DNA of 64,000 nt, taken from the NCBI RefSeq assembly GCF_004353185.1, contig NZ_SMUS01000008.1:1-64000 (forward strand), written 5' to 3'. The DNA comes from Clostridium cuniculi (lineage in GTDB: Bacteria; Bacillota; Clostridia; Clostridiales; Clostridiaceae). Position numbers and translations under genes: made by a program. How positions within the stretch are numbered: the first letter of the stretch is position 1; the number at the start of each line of letters is the position of its first letter. Below are positions 1 to 8,960 of the stretch, in pieces. Below the pieces are notes generated by a model. It had not been told where the DNA came from. It saw nothing but the letters and a program-made list of their open reading frames with translations, and ran no database searches.

Positions 1-11
1 TATAGGTAGTT

Positions 12-235
12 ACGTGAAAAAAAGAAAAAATGAAATATTAATTTGGAAGGACCATTGAAATTAAGCCGTAGAATTTAATAATTGATGGAGTAAAGTTGCG
101 TAAAGAAGTTTTTACTGTTTGAGCGAATAGCGAGTTTAAAAACTTTAGCCAACTTTACGGAATCAATTATATAAATTCTAGGTGAAAATTTCACGGTTAC
201 TGGAAAATAAATATTTCATTTTTTCGCTTCCACGT
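12..235. repeat. 224-bp long-hairpin intergenic element, copy 1
   Basis: This intergenic element folds as one long imperfect hairpin. Its ends are inverted repeats: the first 27 bases resemble the reverse complement of the last 27, both carrying a GAAAAAATGAAATATT-like core. Internal arms also match, for example GGAGTAAAGTTG near 88-99 with CAACTTTACGG near 151-161. A second copy of the same length lies inverted at 49083-49306, and by eye I judge the two about 90% identical. No open reading frame and no obvious target-site duplication are seen. A non-autonomous MITE-like element or a structured RNA are the main options. Confidence 0.8.
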
Positions 236-245
236 AACGAACAAT

Positions 246-1304
246 TTAGTTAAGTTCTGATTTATGTTTGTAATAGAAATAAATACATTGTGTTATGAAT
301 ATTAAGCTTAATAGACCAAAAAGGGGATATAATGTTGAAATTAAATTTGAAAATCCGATTTGTGATATTGGTAAGGCTACTGCTAAAACTATAAAAATTC
401 CCTTTTTAAATTTAATATTAAAGCTTTGTTCTAATGTTTTACTAATTGAGTAAACATCTGAAACCTCAGTAGAGAACATTTCAAGCCAAATTATTACTAG
501 TAGTAGGGCTTGTATGACACTACCGAATCTTTGAGCAACTAAAAGCAATGGTATTTCAAGTTCAAATATATATGGTTGATTAGCTAATAATAGTAAGTTA
601 ATAGAACCAGATAATAAAGTTAAACCTAAAGCTCCTAATGCAATGCCGTAAACCATTGTTTTGGAGCTTTTAGTTTCGTTACTTAATGGAACTAATACAC
701 CTGAACAACAAAGTATGTTGTATCCAGCGTAAAGTATAGTAGAAACAAAAACTCCTTTTTTAGGAGGTTCAAAGCTAGAGATATATTGTAATGAAATTGA
801 ATCTTTACAAAATAAAAAATATAGAACTAGAATAAGTGTAATTGTACATAGTAAAGCAGGAACAATAAATGAGTTTACTTCAATAAGACCTTCAGTATCC
901 CTTAATAAAAAAACGCAAGCAATACAAAGCATAATTAGTGAACCAACAATTTTAGGTGCTCCAAAGAATTGATGAATTAAAGCACCACTTCCTGCAAGGA
1001 TAATTGATGCACTTGAAATCAAATAAAAGGTTGTTATTACTCCTGTTATTTTACCAAGTAAATTAGGACTTATTATTTTTAGAACATCACTATAAGAGTT
1101 AAGACTATATTTAATACCTATTTTAGCTATTATTGATCCCATCAATATATAAAATACTCCACAAAAAAGTATTCCTAAAAAACTAGTCAAACCAAAAGAA
1201 GTAAAAAATTGAGTAATTTCTTTACCAGAAGCAAGTCCAGCACCAACAACTGTTCCAATAAATACAGCAGCAACTTGAAAAATCTTAGTGAAATCTTTCT
1301 TCAC
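246..1304 (-). CDS. YkvI-family membrane protein
   Basis: This 352-residue protein is almost entirely hydrophobic, with about ten predicted membrane segments. The first contains a GAGLASGKE stretch (about residues 21-29), a glycine-rich break typical of LeuT-fold transporters. Overall it matches the uncharacterised YkvI family (COG3949), distantly related to APC/SSS-type transporters; the substrate is unknown. The start is GTG with a strong GGGGGG ribosome site about six bases upstream. It stands alone, divergent from the lipoprotein gene at 1453, and its stop lies ten bases inside the 224-bp hairpin element's flank. Family assignment is by sequence character; transport function is inference. 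Confidence 0.75.
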   Translation of the reverse strand: MKKDFTKIFQVAAVFIGTVVGAGLASGKEITQFFTSFGLTSFLGILFCGVFYILMGSIIAKIGIKYSLNSYSDVLKIISPNLLGKITGVITTFYLISSASIILAGSGALIHQFFGAPKIVGSLIMLCIACVFLLRDTEGLIEVNSFIVPALLCTITLILVLYFLFCKDSISLQYISSFEPPKKGVFVSTILYAGYNILCCSGVLVPLSNETKSSKTMVYGIALGALGLTLLSGSINLLLLANQPYIFELEIPLLLVAQRFGSVIQALLLVIIWLEMFSTEVSDVYSISKTLEQSFNIKFKKGIFIVLAVALPISQIGFSNLISTLYPLFGLLSLIFITQCIYFYYKHKSELN

Positions 1305-1452
1305 GCATATCCCCCCAATATATTTCTAATATCTAATATATAAAGGTTACAGTACAATTATTCTTTTTTTGTGAATAAGCTATATTTTATTAGGTAAAAT
1401 AAATTTAAGAGATTGTTTTTATAGGGGCAATAAAATATGTAAGGAGATTAAT

Positions 1453-2535
1453 ATGGTTAGTGTTAAAAGAGTTTTAAGTTGTATATTGGTTTTAACAATT
1501 AGTATATTAATTGGATGTAGCAAAGTAAAGGTTGATAATGAAACAAGTTTAGATTTATTTGATGTATTTAAAGGAAAGGAGTTAGCAACAAATTACTTAA
1601 TAAATATTAGAAATGGCAATATAGAAAAGGCTAACGAGGTATGTGTAAAAGAATTAGTTGATAATAATGTTAATCTATCTGAAGGAGTTTCTGATATAGC
1701 AGGATTTCAATTAGATAAAACTATTGCAAGTAGTGAGTTTGCATATTACATTTTTAATGTTATTAGAGACTCTAGTACAGAGCCTAAGAGTGATTTAGAA
1801 AGTTATACTATAAAGGTAAATAGAAATGGAGACAGTTATAGCGTAAGTGAAATTAAAGCAAAGACGCAAAGAGAATTATATATAAAAAATAATTCTTTAA
1901 GGATAATTGGAGAAAAAGGTGGGAAAAGTAGTCTAGTAATAAGCTTAAATAATATTCCTAAGGATACTTATTTAAGAGAAAATAAGATTATGCTATATAA
2001 AGAAAAGGTACCTAATAATAATTTTGGAAAGGTAGTTTTAGGATTTACAGGACAAAAGATAGCTATTTCTACTGTAGACGATAAAAATGCTTTTATTTGT
2101 ATTGCTTATATCGATAATACATTAATGGAAAATGGTACAGATGATATATCTGCTAGTACAAATTCGCAAGGAAGCTCAATTAGTGAGTTACAAGAAGTTT
2201 TAGAAAAACCTATTACAAGTAAGGTTGTACCTGTAGATTTATTAAACAATGTGCAAATAGAGAATTTTATATTTTCTAAGGAAGATGATAATATAGCTGT
2301 TAATTATAAGAATAAAACAGGTATAGATAGACTAAACATATATAAATCAGATGATGGAACTATGATAGATGTTAAATTAGATGAGCTTTTTAATAAGGAT
2401 ATATATAATGTTAAGGCTGAATATTTTGATGATGATAAATTAATATTTGATGTTTATAAATCTGATGGTATCACTGACGATATTACAGGTAAATATACCT
2501 TTAATATTAAAAGTGAGGAAATGATTAAATTGTAA
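1453..2535 (+). CDS. Predicted lipoprotein of unknown function
   Basis: The 360-residue product begins with a lipoprotein signal peptide: a charged start, a hydrophobic stretch (about residues 6-21) and a lipobox ending LIGC, so Cys22 would be lipidated and the protein anchored outside the membrane. The rest is hydrophilic, with a low-complexity Ser/Asn stretch near residues 235-245 and a C-terminal region that looks beta-rich. I recognise no domain. An AAGGAG site precedes the ATG by six bases. The gene is monocistronic, ending at a terminator near 2572-2606. A GerMN-like or sporulation-linked role is possible but not supported by any motif I can see. Confidence 0.7.
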   Translation: MVSVKRVLSCILVLTISILIGCSKVKVDNETSLDLFDVFKGKELATNYLINIRNGNIEKANEVCVKELVDNNVNLSEGVSDIAGFQLDKTIASSEFAYYIFNVIRDSSTEPKSDLESYTIKVNRNGDSYSVSEIKAKTQRELYIKNNSLRIIGEKGGKSSLVISLNNIPKDTYLRENKIMLYKEKVPNNNFGKVVLGFTGQKIAISTVDDKNAFICIAYIDNTLMENGTDDISASTNSQGSSISELQEVLEKPITSKVVPVDLLNNVQIENFIFSKEDDNIAVNYKNKTGIDRLNIYKSDDGTMIDVKLDELFNKDIYNVKAEYFDDDKLIFDVYKSDGITDDITGKYTFNIKSEEMIKL

Positions 2536-2571
2536 TTAATTGATAAGTAATTTATAATATAGTAAAAAATA

Positions 2572-2606
2572 AAAGAGGTTAATGTATTATACATTACCTC
2601 TATTTT
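2572..2606 (+). terminator. Rho-independent terminator after the lipoprotein gene
   Basis: The inverted repeat AGAGGT-AATGTA with TACATT-ACCTCT is followed by TATTTT. It closes the 1453-2535 gene. Confidence 0.7.
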
Positions 2607-2688
2607 AGTTATGTAAGCTAATTTTAAAGCAAATAGAGTATTAATATAATTAGTCATTAAATATACAGATTAATATAAGGAGAAAAAA

Positions 2689-3615
2689 ATGATAAAGGAA
2701 TGGAATGGAAAAAGATATCATAGCTTAAATTATTTCCTAAGAAATAAATTTGGAGAAAAGATATATAAAATATCACTAGATGGAGGATTCACTTGTCCTA
2801 ATAGAGATGGAAAGGTATCAAAAGGTGGATGTACTTTTTGTAGTGCAAGAGGATCAGGAGATTTTGCTGGAAGTAGAATATTATCTATTACTGAACAATT
2901 TGAAGACAGAAAAGAAATGATGGAAAAGAAATGGAAAGATGGTAAGTACATTTCTTATTTCCAAGCGTATACTAATACTTATGCACCTGTTGAAGAGTTA
3001 AGAAAAAAATATGAAGAAGCATTAGCTCAAAAAAATGTTATTGCTTTATCTATAGCAACAAGACCTGATTGTTTAGAGGATGATGTTTTAGATTATCTTG
3101 AAGAGTTAAATAAAAAGACTTATCTTTGGGTTGAATTAGGGTTACAAACTATAAATGATAAAACAGCTCATAATTTTAATAGAGGTTATGATTTTGAAAC
3201 CTTTGATAGTAGTTTAAAGAAATTACAAGAAAGAGGAATAGAAGTTGTTGTACATACTATATTTGGTCTACCAGGAGAAACTGAAGAAGATATGTTAAAG
3301 ACTGTAGATTATGTTGCACATTCTGGTGCTCAAGGAGTTAAGTTTCATTTATTACATTTAATGAAAGGAACTAAAATGGTAGAGCAATATGAAAGCGGAG
3401 AATTACAACTTTTAAGCAAAGAAGATTATATTAATTTAATATGTAAGGCTATAGCTATGATACCAGAAGAGATGGTAGTTCATAGATTGACAGGTGATGC
3501 TCCAAGACAAAGTTTAATTGGACCAATGTGGAGTTTAAAAAAATGGGAAGTATTAAATGACATTGATAAAGCACTTGTAGATAATAATATTTGGCAAGGA
3601 AAAGATTTTAAATAG
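2689..3615 (+). CDS. TIGR01212-type radical SAM protein (YtqA-like)
   Basis: This 308-residue protein is a radical SAM enzyme of the YtqA/TIGR01212 type. Three cysteines around residues 31-47 (CPNRDGKVSKGGCTFC, where the last two form CTFC) are the expected ligands of the SAM-binding [4Fe-4S] cluster. The GLPGETEEDM stretch near residue 195 is typical of the Elp3/MiaB-like radical SAM barrel. The family's reaction is not, to my knowledge, established; an RNA-modification role is suggested only by its relatives. The length fits the family. The gene is preceded by an AAGGAG site and followed by a terminator at 3626-3661. Confidence 0.85.
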   Translation: MIKEWNGKRYHSLNYFLRNKFGEKIYKISLDGGFTCPNRDGKVSKGGCTFCSARGSGDFAGSRILSITEQFEDRKEMMEKKWKDGKYISYFQAYTNTYAPVEELRKKYEEALAQKNVIALSIATRPDCLEDDVLDYLEELNKKTYLWVELGLQTINDKTAHNFNRGYDFETFDSSLKKLQERGIEVVVHTIFGLPGETEEDMLKTVDYVAHSGAQGVKFHLLHLMKGTKMVEQYESGELQLLSKEDYINLICKAIAMIPEEMVVHRLTGDAPRQSLIGPMWSLKKWEVLNDIDKALVDNNIWQGKDFK

Positions 3616-3625
3616 ACATATTTGA

Positions 3626-3661
3626 GCGACTGTGTAATAATTTTTGCAACAGTCGCTTTTC
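3626..3661 (+). terminator. Terminator after the radical SAM gene
   Basis: GCGACTGT pairs with ACAGTCGC and is followed by TTTT. Its 3' side overlaps the possible -35 (TTGCAA, 3644-3649) of the next promoter. Confidence 0.7.
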
Positions 3662-3671
3662 TATTTATAAT
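3644..3671 (+). promoter_or_regulatory. Possible sigma-A promoter of the ECF sigma operon
   Basis: TTGCAA (3644-3649), a 16-base spacer and TATAAT (3666-3671). The predicted start near 3678 gives a leader of about 95 bases containing an AAACC/GGGTTT hairpin. No obvious ECF-type autoregulatory promoter was seen, although one cannot be excluded. Confidence 0.45.
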
Positions 3672-3771
3672 TAGATAAGAAGCACCTACTAATTAAACCA
3701 AGGGTTTGAAATCTTACTTATGGAACAAATGGGGTTAATGTTAAGTCTAATAGATGAAGGGAGCGAAGAAT

Positions 3772-4317
3772 TTGGAGGCTTCAGTAGATAATCTTAGTAA
3801 AGATGAATTGATAATGGAAGTAAAAAGAGCAAAACGTGGAGATAAAGAAGCTTTTTGTAATTTAGTTAGAGTAAATAAAGTTGCAATATATAGAGTTGCA
3901 AAATCTATATTAAATAAGGAAGAGGATATAGAAGATGCAGTTAGTGAAGCAATATTAAAAGCTTATAAAAATATACCAAAGTTGAAAAATGAAGAGTTTT
4001 TTAAAACGTGGTTAATAAGAATAGTAATAAATGAAAGTAATAATTTATATAAAAAAAGAGCTAAAGAAGTAGCTGTAGATAAAGATCATTTTAAAAATAT
4101 AAAAATTAATGATAATTATAAGGATTTATCTTTATATGATGCAATTAATTCCTTAGAAGAGGATTTAAGAATTACTACAATATTATTTTATTTTGAAGAT
4201 ATGAAATATAAAGATATAGCAAAAACTCTTAATGTTAAGGAAGGAACTGTAAAGTCAAGATTATCTAGGGCAAAAGAAAAGCTATATAGTATTTTAAAGG
4301 AGGAGCTTCATGGATAA
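3772..4317 (+). CDS. ECF-type RNA polymerase sigma factor
   Basis: This small sigma-70 family protein (181-187 residues) has the two-domain layout of an extracytoplasmic-function sigma factor. Region 2 lies around residues 20-90, with the DAVSEAILKAYKNI core. Region 4 lies around 120-180, with the helix-turn-helix YKDIAKTLNVKEGTVKSRLSR. It should direct RNA polymerase to a small regulon. I place the start at TTG 3772 because AGGGAG sits eight bases upstream; an in-frame ATG at 3754 has no ribosome site. The stop overlaps the following gene by eight bases, the usual arrangement for a sigma/anti-sigma pair. Regulon and inducing signal are unknown. Confidence 0.85.
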   Translation: MEASVDNLSKDELIMEVKRAKRGDKEAFCNLVRVNKVAIYRVAKSILNKEEDIEDAVSEAILKAYKNIPKLKNEEFFKTWLIRIVINESNNLYKKRAKEVAVDKDHFKNIKINDNYKDLSLYDAINSLEEDLRITTILFYFEDMKYKDIAKTLNVKEGTVKSRLSRAKEKLYSILKEELHG

Positions 4318-5044
4318 ATTTGATGAATACTTAAAAAATAAAAGTAAAAGCGAAAATGAAGATTTTGTTTTACCAAAGTCTTTTGAATATAAACTTGAAG
4401 AGACTCTAAAAAATTTAGATAAAGAAAATAAAAATGAAACTAATGTATGGTATATGAATAAGAAGCTATGGACTACAGCTGCATGTTTTGCATTTGTATT
4501 TTTAGCAGCAACATCAATAAGATATGGAGTTGATTCAAATAGGTCAAATTCTATAGAGAAAAGTTTAGAAAATCAAGTTACAGGGTATAGTGAGGCTATT
4601 CCGGAGGTTGCTAGCCACAATCAGGCTTCAACTAGAGGTATTGGGAATGATGAAGCAACTAAACAAGAAGTAGAAGAGTTTAGTTTAGAAGATAGATTTG
4701 GTGATGGAATTATAGATTCTAATAACATTAACAAGATAATAGTTAAAAATATAGTGGATGGAAATACTTATAAGTCTGTAGATAATAAAGTAGATATAGA
4801 AAAAATCATTAGCTTTATAAATGATATTCCAAAGGAAGAAATTCAAAAACAAACCTTAGGGGAATGGGATTTTCTAATACAGACTAATGGAGTAGAAAGT
4901 AATCACACAATAATTATTAAAAATGATATTCTGAATATAGATAATAAATGGTATAAAATAGATTCTGAAGAGGTAAGCAACTTTAAATCTATGTATAATG
5001 ATTTAAATTATGATGAGAATAATATACCATATTGCAACTATTAA
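4310..5044 (+). CDS. Putative membrane anti-sigma factor
   Basis: The product has 244 residues: a charged cytoplasmic part (about 1-48), one membrane segment (about 50-66, TAACFAFVFLAATSI) and a roughly 170-residue extracytoplasmic part. That topology, and the eight-base overlap with the sigma gene, point to an anti-sigma factor that holds the ECF sigma factor at the membrane until a signal arrives. I see no zinc-binding HxxxCxxC anti-sigma motif, so it is not a classical ZAS-type protein. The outer domain contains a low-complexity stretch and resembles nothing I can name. The anti-sigma role is inferred from topology and position only. Confidence 0.65.
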   Translation: MDKFDEYLKNKSKSENEDFVLPKSFEYKLEETLKNLDKENKNETNVWYMNKKLWTTAACFAFVFLAATSIRYGVDSNRSNSIEKSLENQVTGYSEAIPEVASHNQASTRGIGNDEATKQEVEEFSLEDRFGDGIIDSNNINKIIVKNIVDGNTYKSVDNKVDIEKIISFINDIPKEEIQKQTLGEWDFLIQTNGVESNHTIIIKNDILNIDNKWYKIDSEEVSNFKSMYNDLNYDENNIPYCNY

Positions 5045-5069
5045 TTTATAAGTGTATTGAGTTTATGAT

Positions 5070-5498
5070 ATGAATAAATATTTTAAATTTAGTAATAAAA
5101 ATATTAAACTTGGAAAGATATTAATATTAGTTTTATTAGGACTATCTATTATATTTTTCTTTATGAAAAACTTTGGGGAAATAACAGGAAGTATTTGCTT
5201 AATAAGAGGTTTAACAGGAATTCCATGTCCATCATGCGGAATGAGTAGAGCTATTATAGCAGTTATTAATGGTGATATTATAAATGCATTTAAATTTCAT
5301 CCATTATTTTGGTTACCATTTATATCATTAGTACTTATAGTTTTTAAAAGAAGTTTTTTTAAGCAGATATTAATAGGTTCAATTATTTTAATAATGATTG
5401 TGTATATTTTGAGAATGATAATGTTTTTTCCAGATATAGAGCCTATGAAATATAATGAAAAATCAATACTTAATCAAATTATTGAGAATAAGAAATAA
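5070..5498 (+). CDS. DUF2752 membrane protein
   Basis: This 142-residue protein has about three membrane segments and carries the DUF2752 hallmark CPSCGMSRA (about residues 51-59) followed by a segment with FHPLFW. Function is unknown; the conserved CxxCG next to a membrane face has been taken to suggest metal or redox chemistry. It lies 26 bases after the anti-sigma gene and ahead of a terminator, so it is probably the third gene of the ECF operon and may be linked to what that sigma factor senses or controls. No strong ribosome site precedes the ATG, which is compatible with translation coupled to the upstream gene. Confidence 0.75.
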   Translation: MNKYFKFSNKNIKLGKILILVLLGLSIIFFFMKNFGEITGSICLIRGLTGIPCPSCGMSRAIIAVINGDIINAFKFHPLFWLPFISLVLIVFKRSFFKQILIGSIILIMIVYILRMIMFFPDIEPMKYNEKSILNQIIENKK

Positions 5499-5562
5499 TA
5501 ATAAATAAGTAAGATATAAAAGGTAATAGTTAACTAATTTACTTTTAATTAATGTATATATT

Positions 5563-5588
5563 AAAAAGTCGGCATAGGCCGACTTTTT
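5563..5588. terminator. Bidirectional terminator between convergent genes
   Basis: AAAAAGTCGGC and GCCGACTTTTT form an 11-bp perfect stem with an ATAG loop, flanked by A and T runs. It serves both the ECF operon and the convergent methyltransferase gene. Confidence 0.85.
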
Positions 5589-5613
5589 ATATTTTAGTTA
5601 TTTGCAAAAGCTT

Positions 5614-6789
5614 TTATACCACTTGGAATATAAAGAATTTTAAGTAATATGATTCATCTGAATTCCAAAGAATTGGATGATCTGAACTTTGAGTTCTAAC
5701 TTCAATTTGTCTTAAAGTTCTTCTAGCATCATGAGCAGCTTCAAGAACAGTTTTCTTTAGCTGTTCTTCACTCATATAATGAGAGCATGAGCATGTAGCA
5801 AAGTAACCACCTGGTTTAACCATTTTTAAACCTCTAAGGTTAATTTCTTTATAGCCTCTAATTGCAGCATTAACAGTATTTCTAGATTTAGTGAATGCTG
5901 GTGGGTCTAGAATAACAACATCATATTGTTTACCTTCTCTTGACCAATCTCCAAGAACATCAAATGCGTTATGACATTCAAACTTAACAACATCTTGTAA
6001 ATTATTTAATTTAGCATTTCTTGTAGCACAATCCACAGCATGTTGAGATACGTCAATTCCAAGAACTGATTTTGCGCCAGCTATACCTGCATTTAAGGCA
6101 AATGAACCAGTATGAGTAAAGCAATCTAAAACATCTTTACCTTTACAAATTCTATGCATAGCAGCTCTATTTTCCTTTTGATCTAAGAAGAATCCAGTTT
6201 TTTGGCCATTTTCTAAATCAACTATGTATTTAACACCATTTTCAATGATTTCAATATCAGTATCAAATGGTTCAGTTAAGAAGCCTTTAGTTTGTTCTAA
6301 GCCTTCAATTTCTCTAGTTTTTATGTCACTTCTCTCATAAACTCCTTTAGCACCATATTCTTCAACTAGTATTTTAACTATTAAATCTCTATATTTATCC
6401 ATTCCTAATGTAGAAATTTGAATTACATAGTAATCTTCAAATTTATCAACTGTTAATCCTGGTAGGAAATCCGCTTCTCCAAATATAAATCGGCATGATG
6501 ATGTATCAATAACAGTCTTTCTATAATCCCATGCTGCGGCAAATCTTTTCTTAAAGAATGTTTCATCTATTTCTTCATTAATATCTCTTGTCATTATTCT
6601 AATTGTTATTTTACTTCTATCGTTAATATAACCTTTACCAATGAAGTGGTTTTTGTGGTTATATACTTCAACTATATCTCCATTTTCATATTCGCCATCA
6701 TATTCATTTATTTCATCTATGTATATCCAAGGACGTCCTTGCTCAGCTCTTTTGTTTTTTCCCTTATGTAAGAAAAATTTACTACTCAT
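5614..6789 (-). CDS. Class I rRNA methyltransferase, RlmI/RlmK-like
   Basis: The 391-residue product has the COG1092 layout: an N-terminal PUA-type RNA-binding domain (about 1-75), a linker, and a Rossmann SAM-dependent methyltransferase domain (about 180-391). Visible motifs are the SAM-binding VLDCFTHTGSFALNA (about 215-229) and the catalytic VVILDPPAF (about 289-297). Escherichia coli RlmI makes m5C1962 in 23S rRNA; the exact target of the clostridial relative is not certain from sequence. A cysteine-containing SCSHYMS follows, as in the family. A strong AAGGAGATGTAG ribosome site precedes the ATG. It is monocistronic and convergent with the ECF operon. Confidence 0.85.
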   Translation of the reverse strand: MSSKFFLHKGKNKRAEQGRPWIYIDEINEYDGEYENGDIVEVYNHKNHFIGKGYINDRSKITIRIMTRDINEEIDETFFKKRFAAAWDYRKTVIDTSSCRFIFGEADFLPGLTVDKFEDYYVIQISTLGMDKYRDLIVKILVEEYGAKGVYERSDIKTREIEGLEQTKGFLTEPFDTDIEIIENGVKYIVDLENGQKTGFFLDQKENRAAMHRICKGKDVLDCFTHTGSFALNAGIAGAKSVLGIDVSQHAVDCATRNAKLNNLQDVVKFECHNAFDVLGDWSREGKQYDVVILDPPAFTKSRNTVNAAIRGYKEINLRGLKMVKPGGYFATCSCSHYMSEEQLKKTVLEAAHDARRTLRQIEVRTQSSDHPILWNSDESYYLKFFIFQVV

Positions 6790-7220
6790 TATCTACATCT
6801 CCTTATCTTAAGTCTTATACGATTATAACATAACTATTAAATAACAGTGAAAAATTTAATATATAAAATATATTTGACATTTTTATAAAAATAAAAACTA
6901 ATTATATAACAAAAATTTTAAATTATATAAATTTTATAATGAGATATTAAATAGAGACATTAAAAATTAGAGTTTAAGTATGTTATTAAAAGAAAATGTT
7001 TAAAAAAAAGAAAAATAGTAAATAAAATGTTAAAAAAGATGAATAGTATTAATTGACTTAATAAAAAAGCTATGATATATTTAGCAATATATAATATGTA
7101 ATAATATGTAACAAAATAAATTATATTACAAAAAAGGAATAAAATCTTGGGGAATAATTTCTATAAAATTTTATAGATTATTATAAAAATTAAAAAAACA
7201 TAAAAAGGGGGAAATTTATT
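6790..7220. other. Intergenic promoter region upstream of oppA
   Basis: This 431-base, extremely AT-rich gap separates two divergent genes. Apart from the oppA promoter (7053-7081) and a small TCTATAAAATTTTATAGA hairpin in the oppA leader near 7161-7178, I see no gene or recognisable RNA. The leader of about 130 bases leaves room for control, for example by CodY, but I found no confident binding site. Confidence 0.5.
7053..7081 (+). promoter_or_regulatory. Sigma-A promoter of the opp operon
   Basis: TTGACT (7053-7058), a 17-base spacer and TATATT (7076-7081). The predicted start is near 7088, about 130 bases upstream of oppA. Confidence 0.65.
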
Positions 7221-8936
7221 ATGAAAAGAAAGATACTTGCAGTATTACTATCAGCTACAATGCTATTAACTGTAGCAGGTTGTGGTAATAGTAATAAAAC
7301 AAGTAACAATTCATCTAATAATTCATCCAATAGTGAAAAGTTAGATGATGAACAGGTGTTAAATACTATATATTTTGAGGTTGCAACTTTAGATGCGAAT
7401 GATTGTACTGATAATCAAAGTTCATCTATTCTTGCTGCAGTTCAAGAGGGATTGACAAGAGTTGAGAATGATGGAACAGGAGATAAATTAGTTCCAGCAG
7501 GAGCAGAAAGTTGGGAAACTTCAGAAGATGGATTAACATGGACATTTCATTTAAGAAAAACTAATTGGTCAGATGGTGAACCTGTAGTAGCTCAAAATTA
7601 CGTTGATTCATTTATGAGAATATTGAATCCTGATAATGGTTTTGCATATGCTTTTTTAGCATATGATATTGTTGGTGCAGAAGAATATAATACAGGATCA
7701 GGATCAGCTGATGCTGTAGGAGTAAAAGCTATTGATGATCAAACATTGCAATTTAATTTAAAGTATGCAGTTCCATACTTCCTTTCTAAGATATCATATG
7801 CAACATTCCATCCAATAAGATTAGATGTTATTGAAAGACTAGGAGATAAATATGCTAGTGAAATAAAAGATACTGTATATAATGGACCTTTTATAATAGA
7901 AAGCTGGGATAATGGAAACTCAATGGTATTAGTAAAAAATGATACTTACTGGGACGCAGATTCAGTTAAGCTTGATAGAATTAACTTAACTCAAGTTAAG
8001 GAATTTGCTACACAAGCACAATTATTTGAAAATCAAGAATTAGATGTAACTGGAGCTCAAACTGATTATATAGAAAAATGGACTCAACAAGCAGAAAATG
8101 GAGAATTCCAAATGCAAACTGGTGATGAGCCAGGATCATTCTATTTATATTTTAACCAAACTAGTGAAAGTGCTAATGGAATATTAAAGAATGCAAAAAT
8201 AAGAAAAGCAATAGGGTTAGCAATAGATAGAGATGTTTATACTAATGACTTAGTAGGAAGATATCAATCATCTTATGGAATAATTCCAACAGCTATAAAC
8301 TTTAATGATAAGAAATACAGAGATCAAGTAGAAGAACCATTAGCTGATGAGGCTAAGACTTATGTTAATAATCCAGACAAGCTTAAAGAGCTATTTAAGG
8401 AAGGATTAACTGAATTATCACTTCAAACAGATGATTTAAGTCAGTATTCATTAACTTATTTATGTCAAGGTGATTCTGAATTACAAAAGCAAAGAGCAGA
8501 ATGGATAAGTCAACAAATTGAAAGTAATTTAGGTATTAATATTGAAGTTGAAACTCAAGGAGATTGGGGAATATACTTAAATACAATGGATAAATTAGAA
8601 TATGATTTCACATTAACTGGTTGGTCTGCAGACTATGATGACCCAATGACATTTTTAGATATTTGGGTATCTAACGGAGGAAATAATCATACAGGATATG
8701 CAAATGCAGAATATGATGAATTGTTAAAATCTGCGAAGGGTGAAAATGATGAAGCTAAGCTATTAGAGATATATAAAAAATTAGAAAACAAACTAATAGA
8801 AGAGGATGCTGTTATTTCTCCAGTATATTATACAGATACAGTTAGATTCTATCAAAATTATGTTAAAGATCTTCAATTTACCTCATTTGGAGCAGTTTAT
8901 GAATTTAAACATGCTTATATAGAAGGTAAAAATTAG
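7221..8936 (+). CDS. oppA: Oligopeptide ABC transporter, substrate-binding lipoprotein
   Basis: This 571-residue protein is an SBP_bac_5 family (OppA/DppA) extracellular binding protein. It starts with a lipoprotein signal and lipobox LTVAGC (Cys21), then a Ser/Asn-rich flexible linker (about 23-40). Family landmarks include a SWETSEDGLTWTFHLRKTNWSDGEP stretch near residue 93 (in part: SEDGLTWTFHLR) and KIRKAIGLAIDRD near residue 325. It should capture peptides and hand them to OppBC. It is first in a five-gene operon. A perfect 26-bp palindrome follows the gene, which would allow oppA to be expressed at a higher level than the membrane genes. Peptide specificity cannot be read from sequence. 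Confidence 0.9.
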   Translation: MKRKILAVLLSATMLLTVAGCGNSNKTSNNSSNNSSNSEKLDDEQVLNTIYFEVATLDANDCTDNQSSSILAAVQEGLTRVENDGTGDKLVPAGAESWETSEDGLTWTFHLRKTNWSDGEPVVAQNYVDSFMRILNPDNGFAYAFLAYDIVGAEEYNTGSGSADAVGVKAIDDQTLQFNLKYAVPYFLSKISYATFHPIRLDVIERLGDKYASEIKDTVYNGPFIIESWDNGNSMVLVKNDTYWDADSVKLDRINLTQVKEFATQAQLFENQELDVTGAQTDYIEKWTQQAENGEFQMQTGDEPGSFYLYFNQTSESANGILKNAKIRKAIGLAIDRDVYTNDLVGRYQSSYGIIPTAINFNDKKYRDQVEEPLADEAKTYVNNPDKLKELFKEGLTELSLQTDDLSQYSLTYLCQGDSELQKQRAEWISQQIESNLGINIEVETQGDWGIYLNTMDKLEYDFTLTGWSADYDDPMTFLDIWVSNGGNNHTGYANAEYDELLKSAKGENDEAKLLEIYKKLENKLIEEDAVISPVYYTDTVRFYQNYVKDLQFTSFGAVYEFKHAYIEGKN

Positions 8937-8960
8937 TTAAAATAATTTAAAATTTATATG

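Noticed and set aside
2454-2657. Minus-strand reading frame over the end of the lipoprotein gene
   Set aside because: Spans the terminator and is mostly antisense to a convincing gene; no ribosome site.
3670-3745. Resemblance to the 3' part of 6S RNA (CACC...AAACCAAGGGTTT)
   Set aside because: The match is short, the complementary 5' half is absent, and the stretch lies in the leader of the sigma operon; likely chance.
3754-3771. ATG start for the ECF sigma factor
   Set aside because: No ribosome site upstream; the TTG at 3772 has AGGGAG eight bases before it. The choice is likely but not certain.
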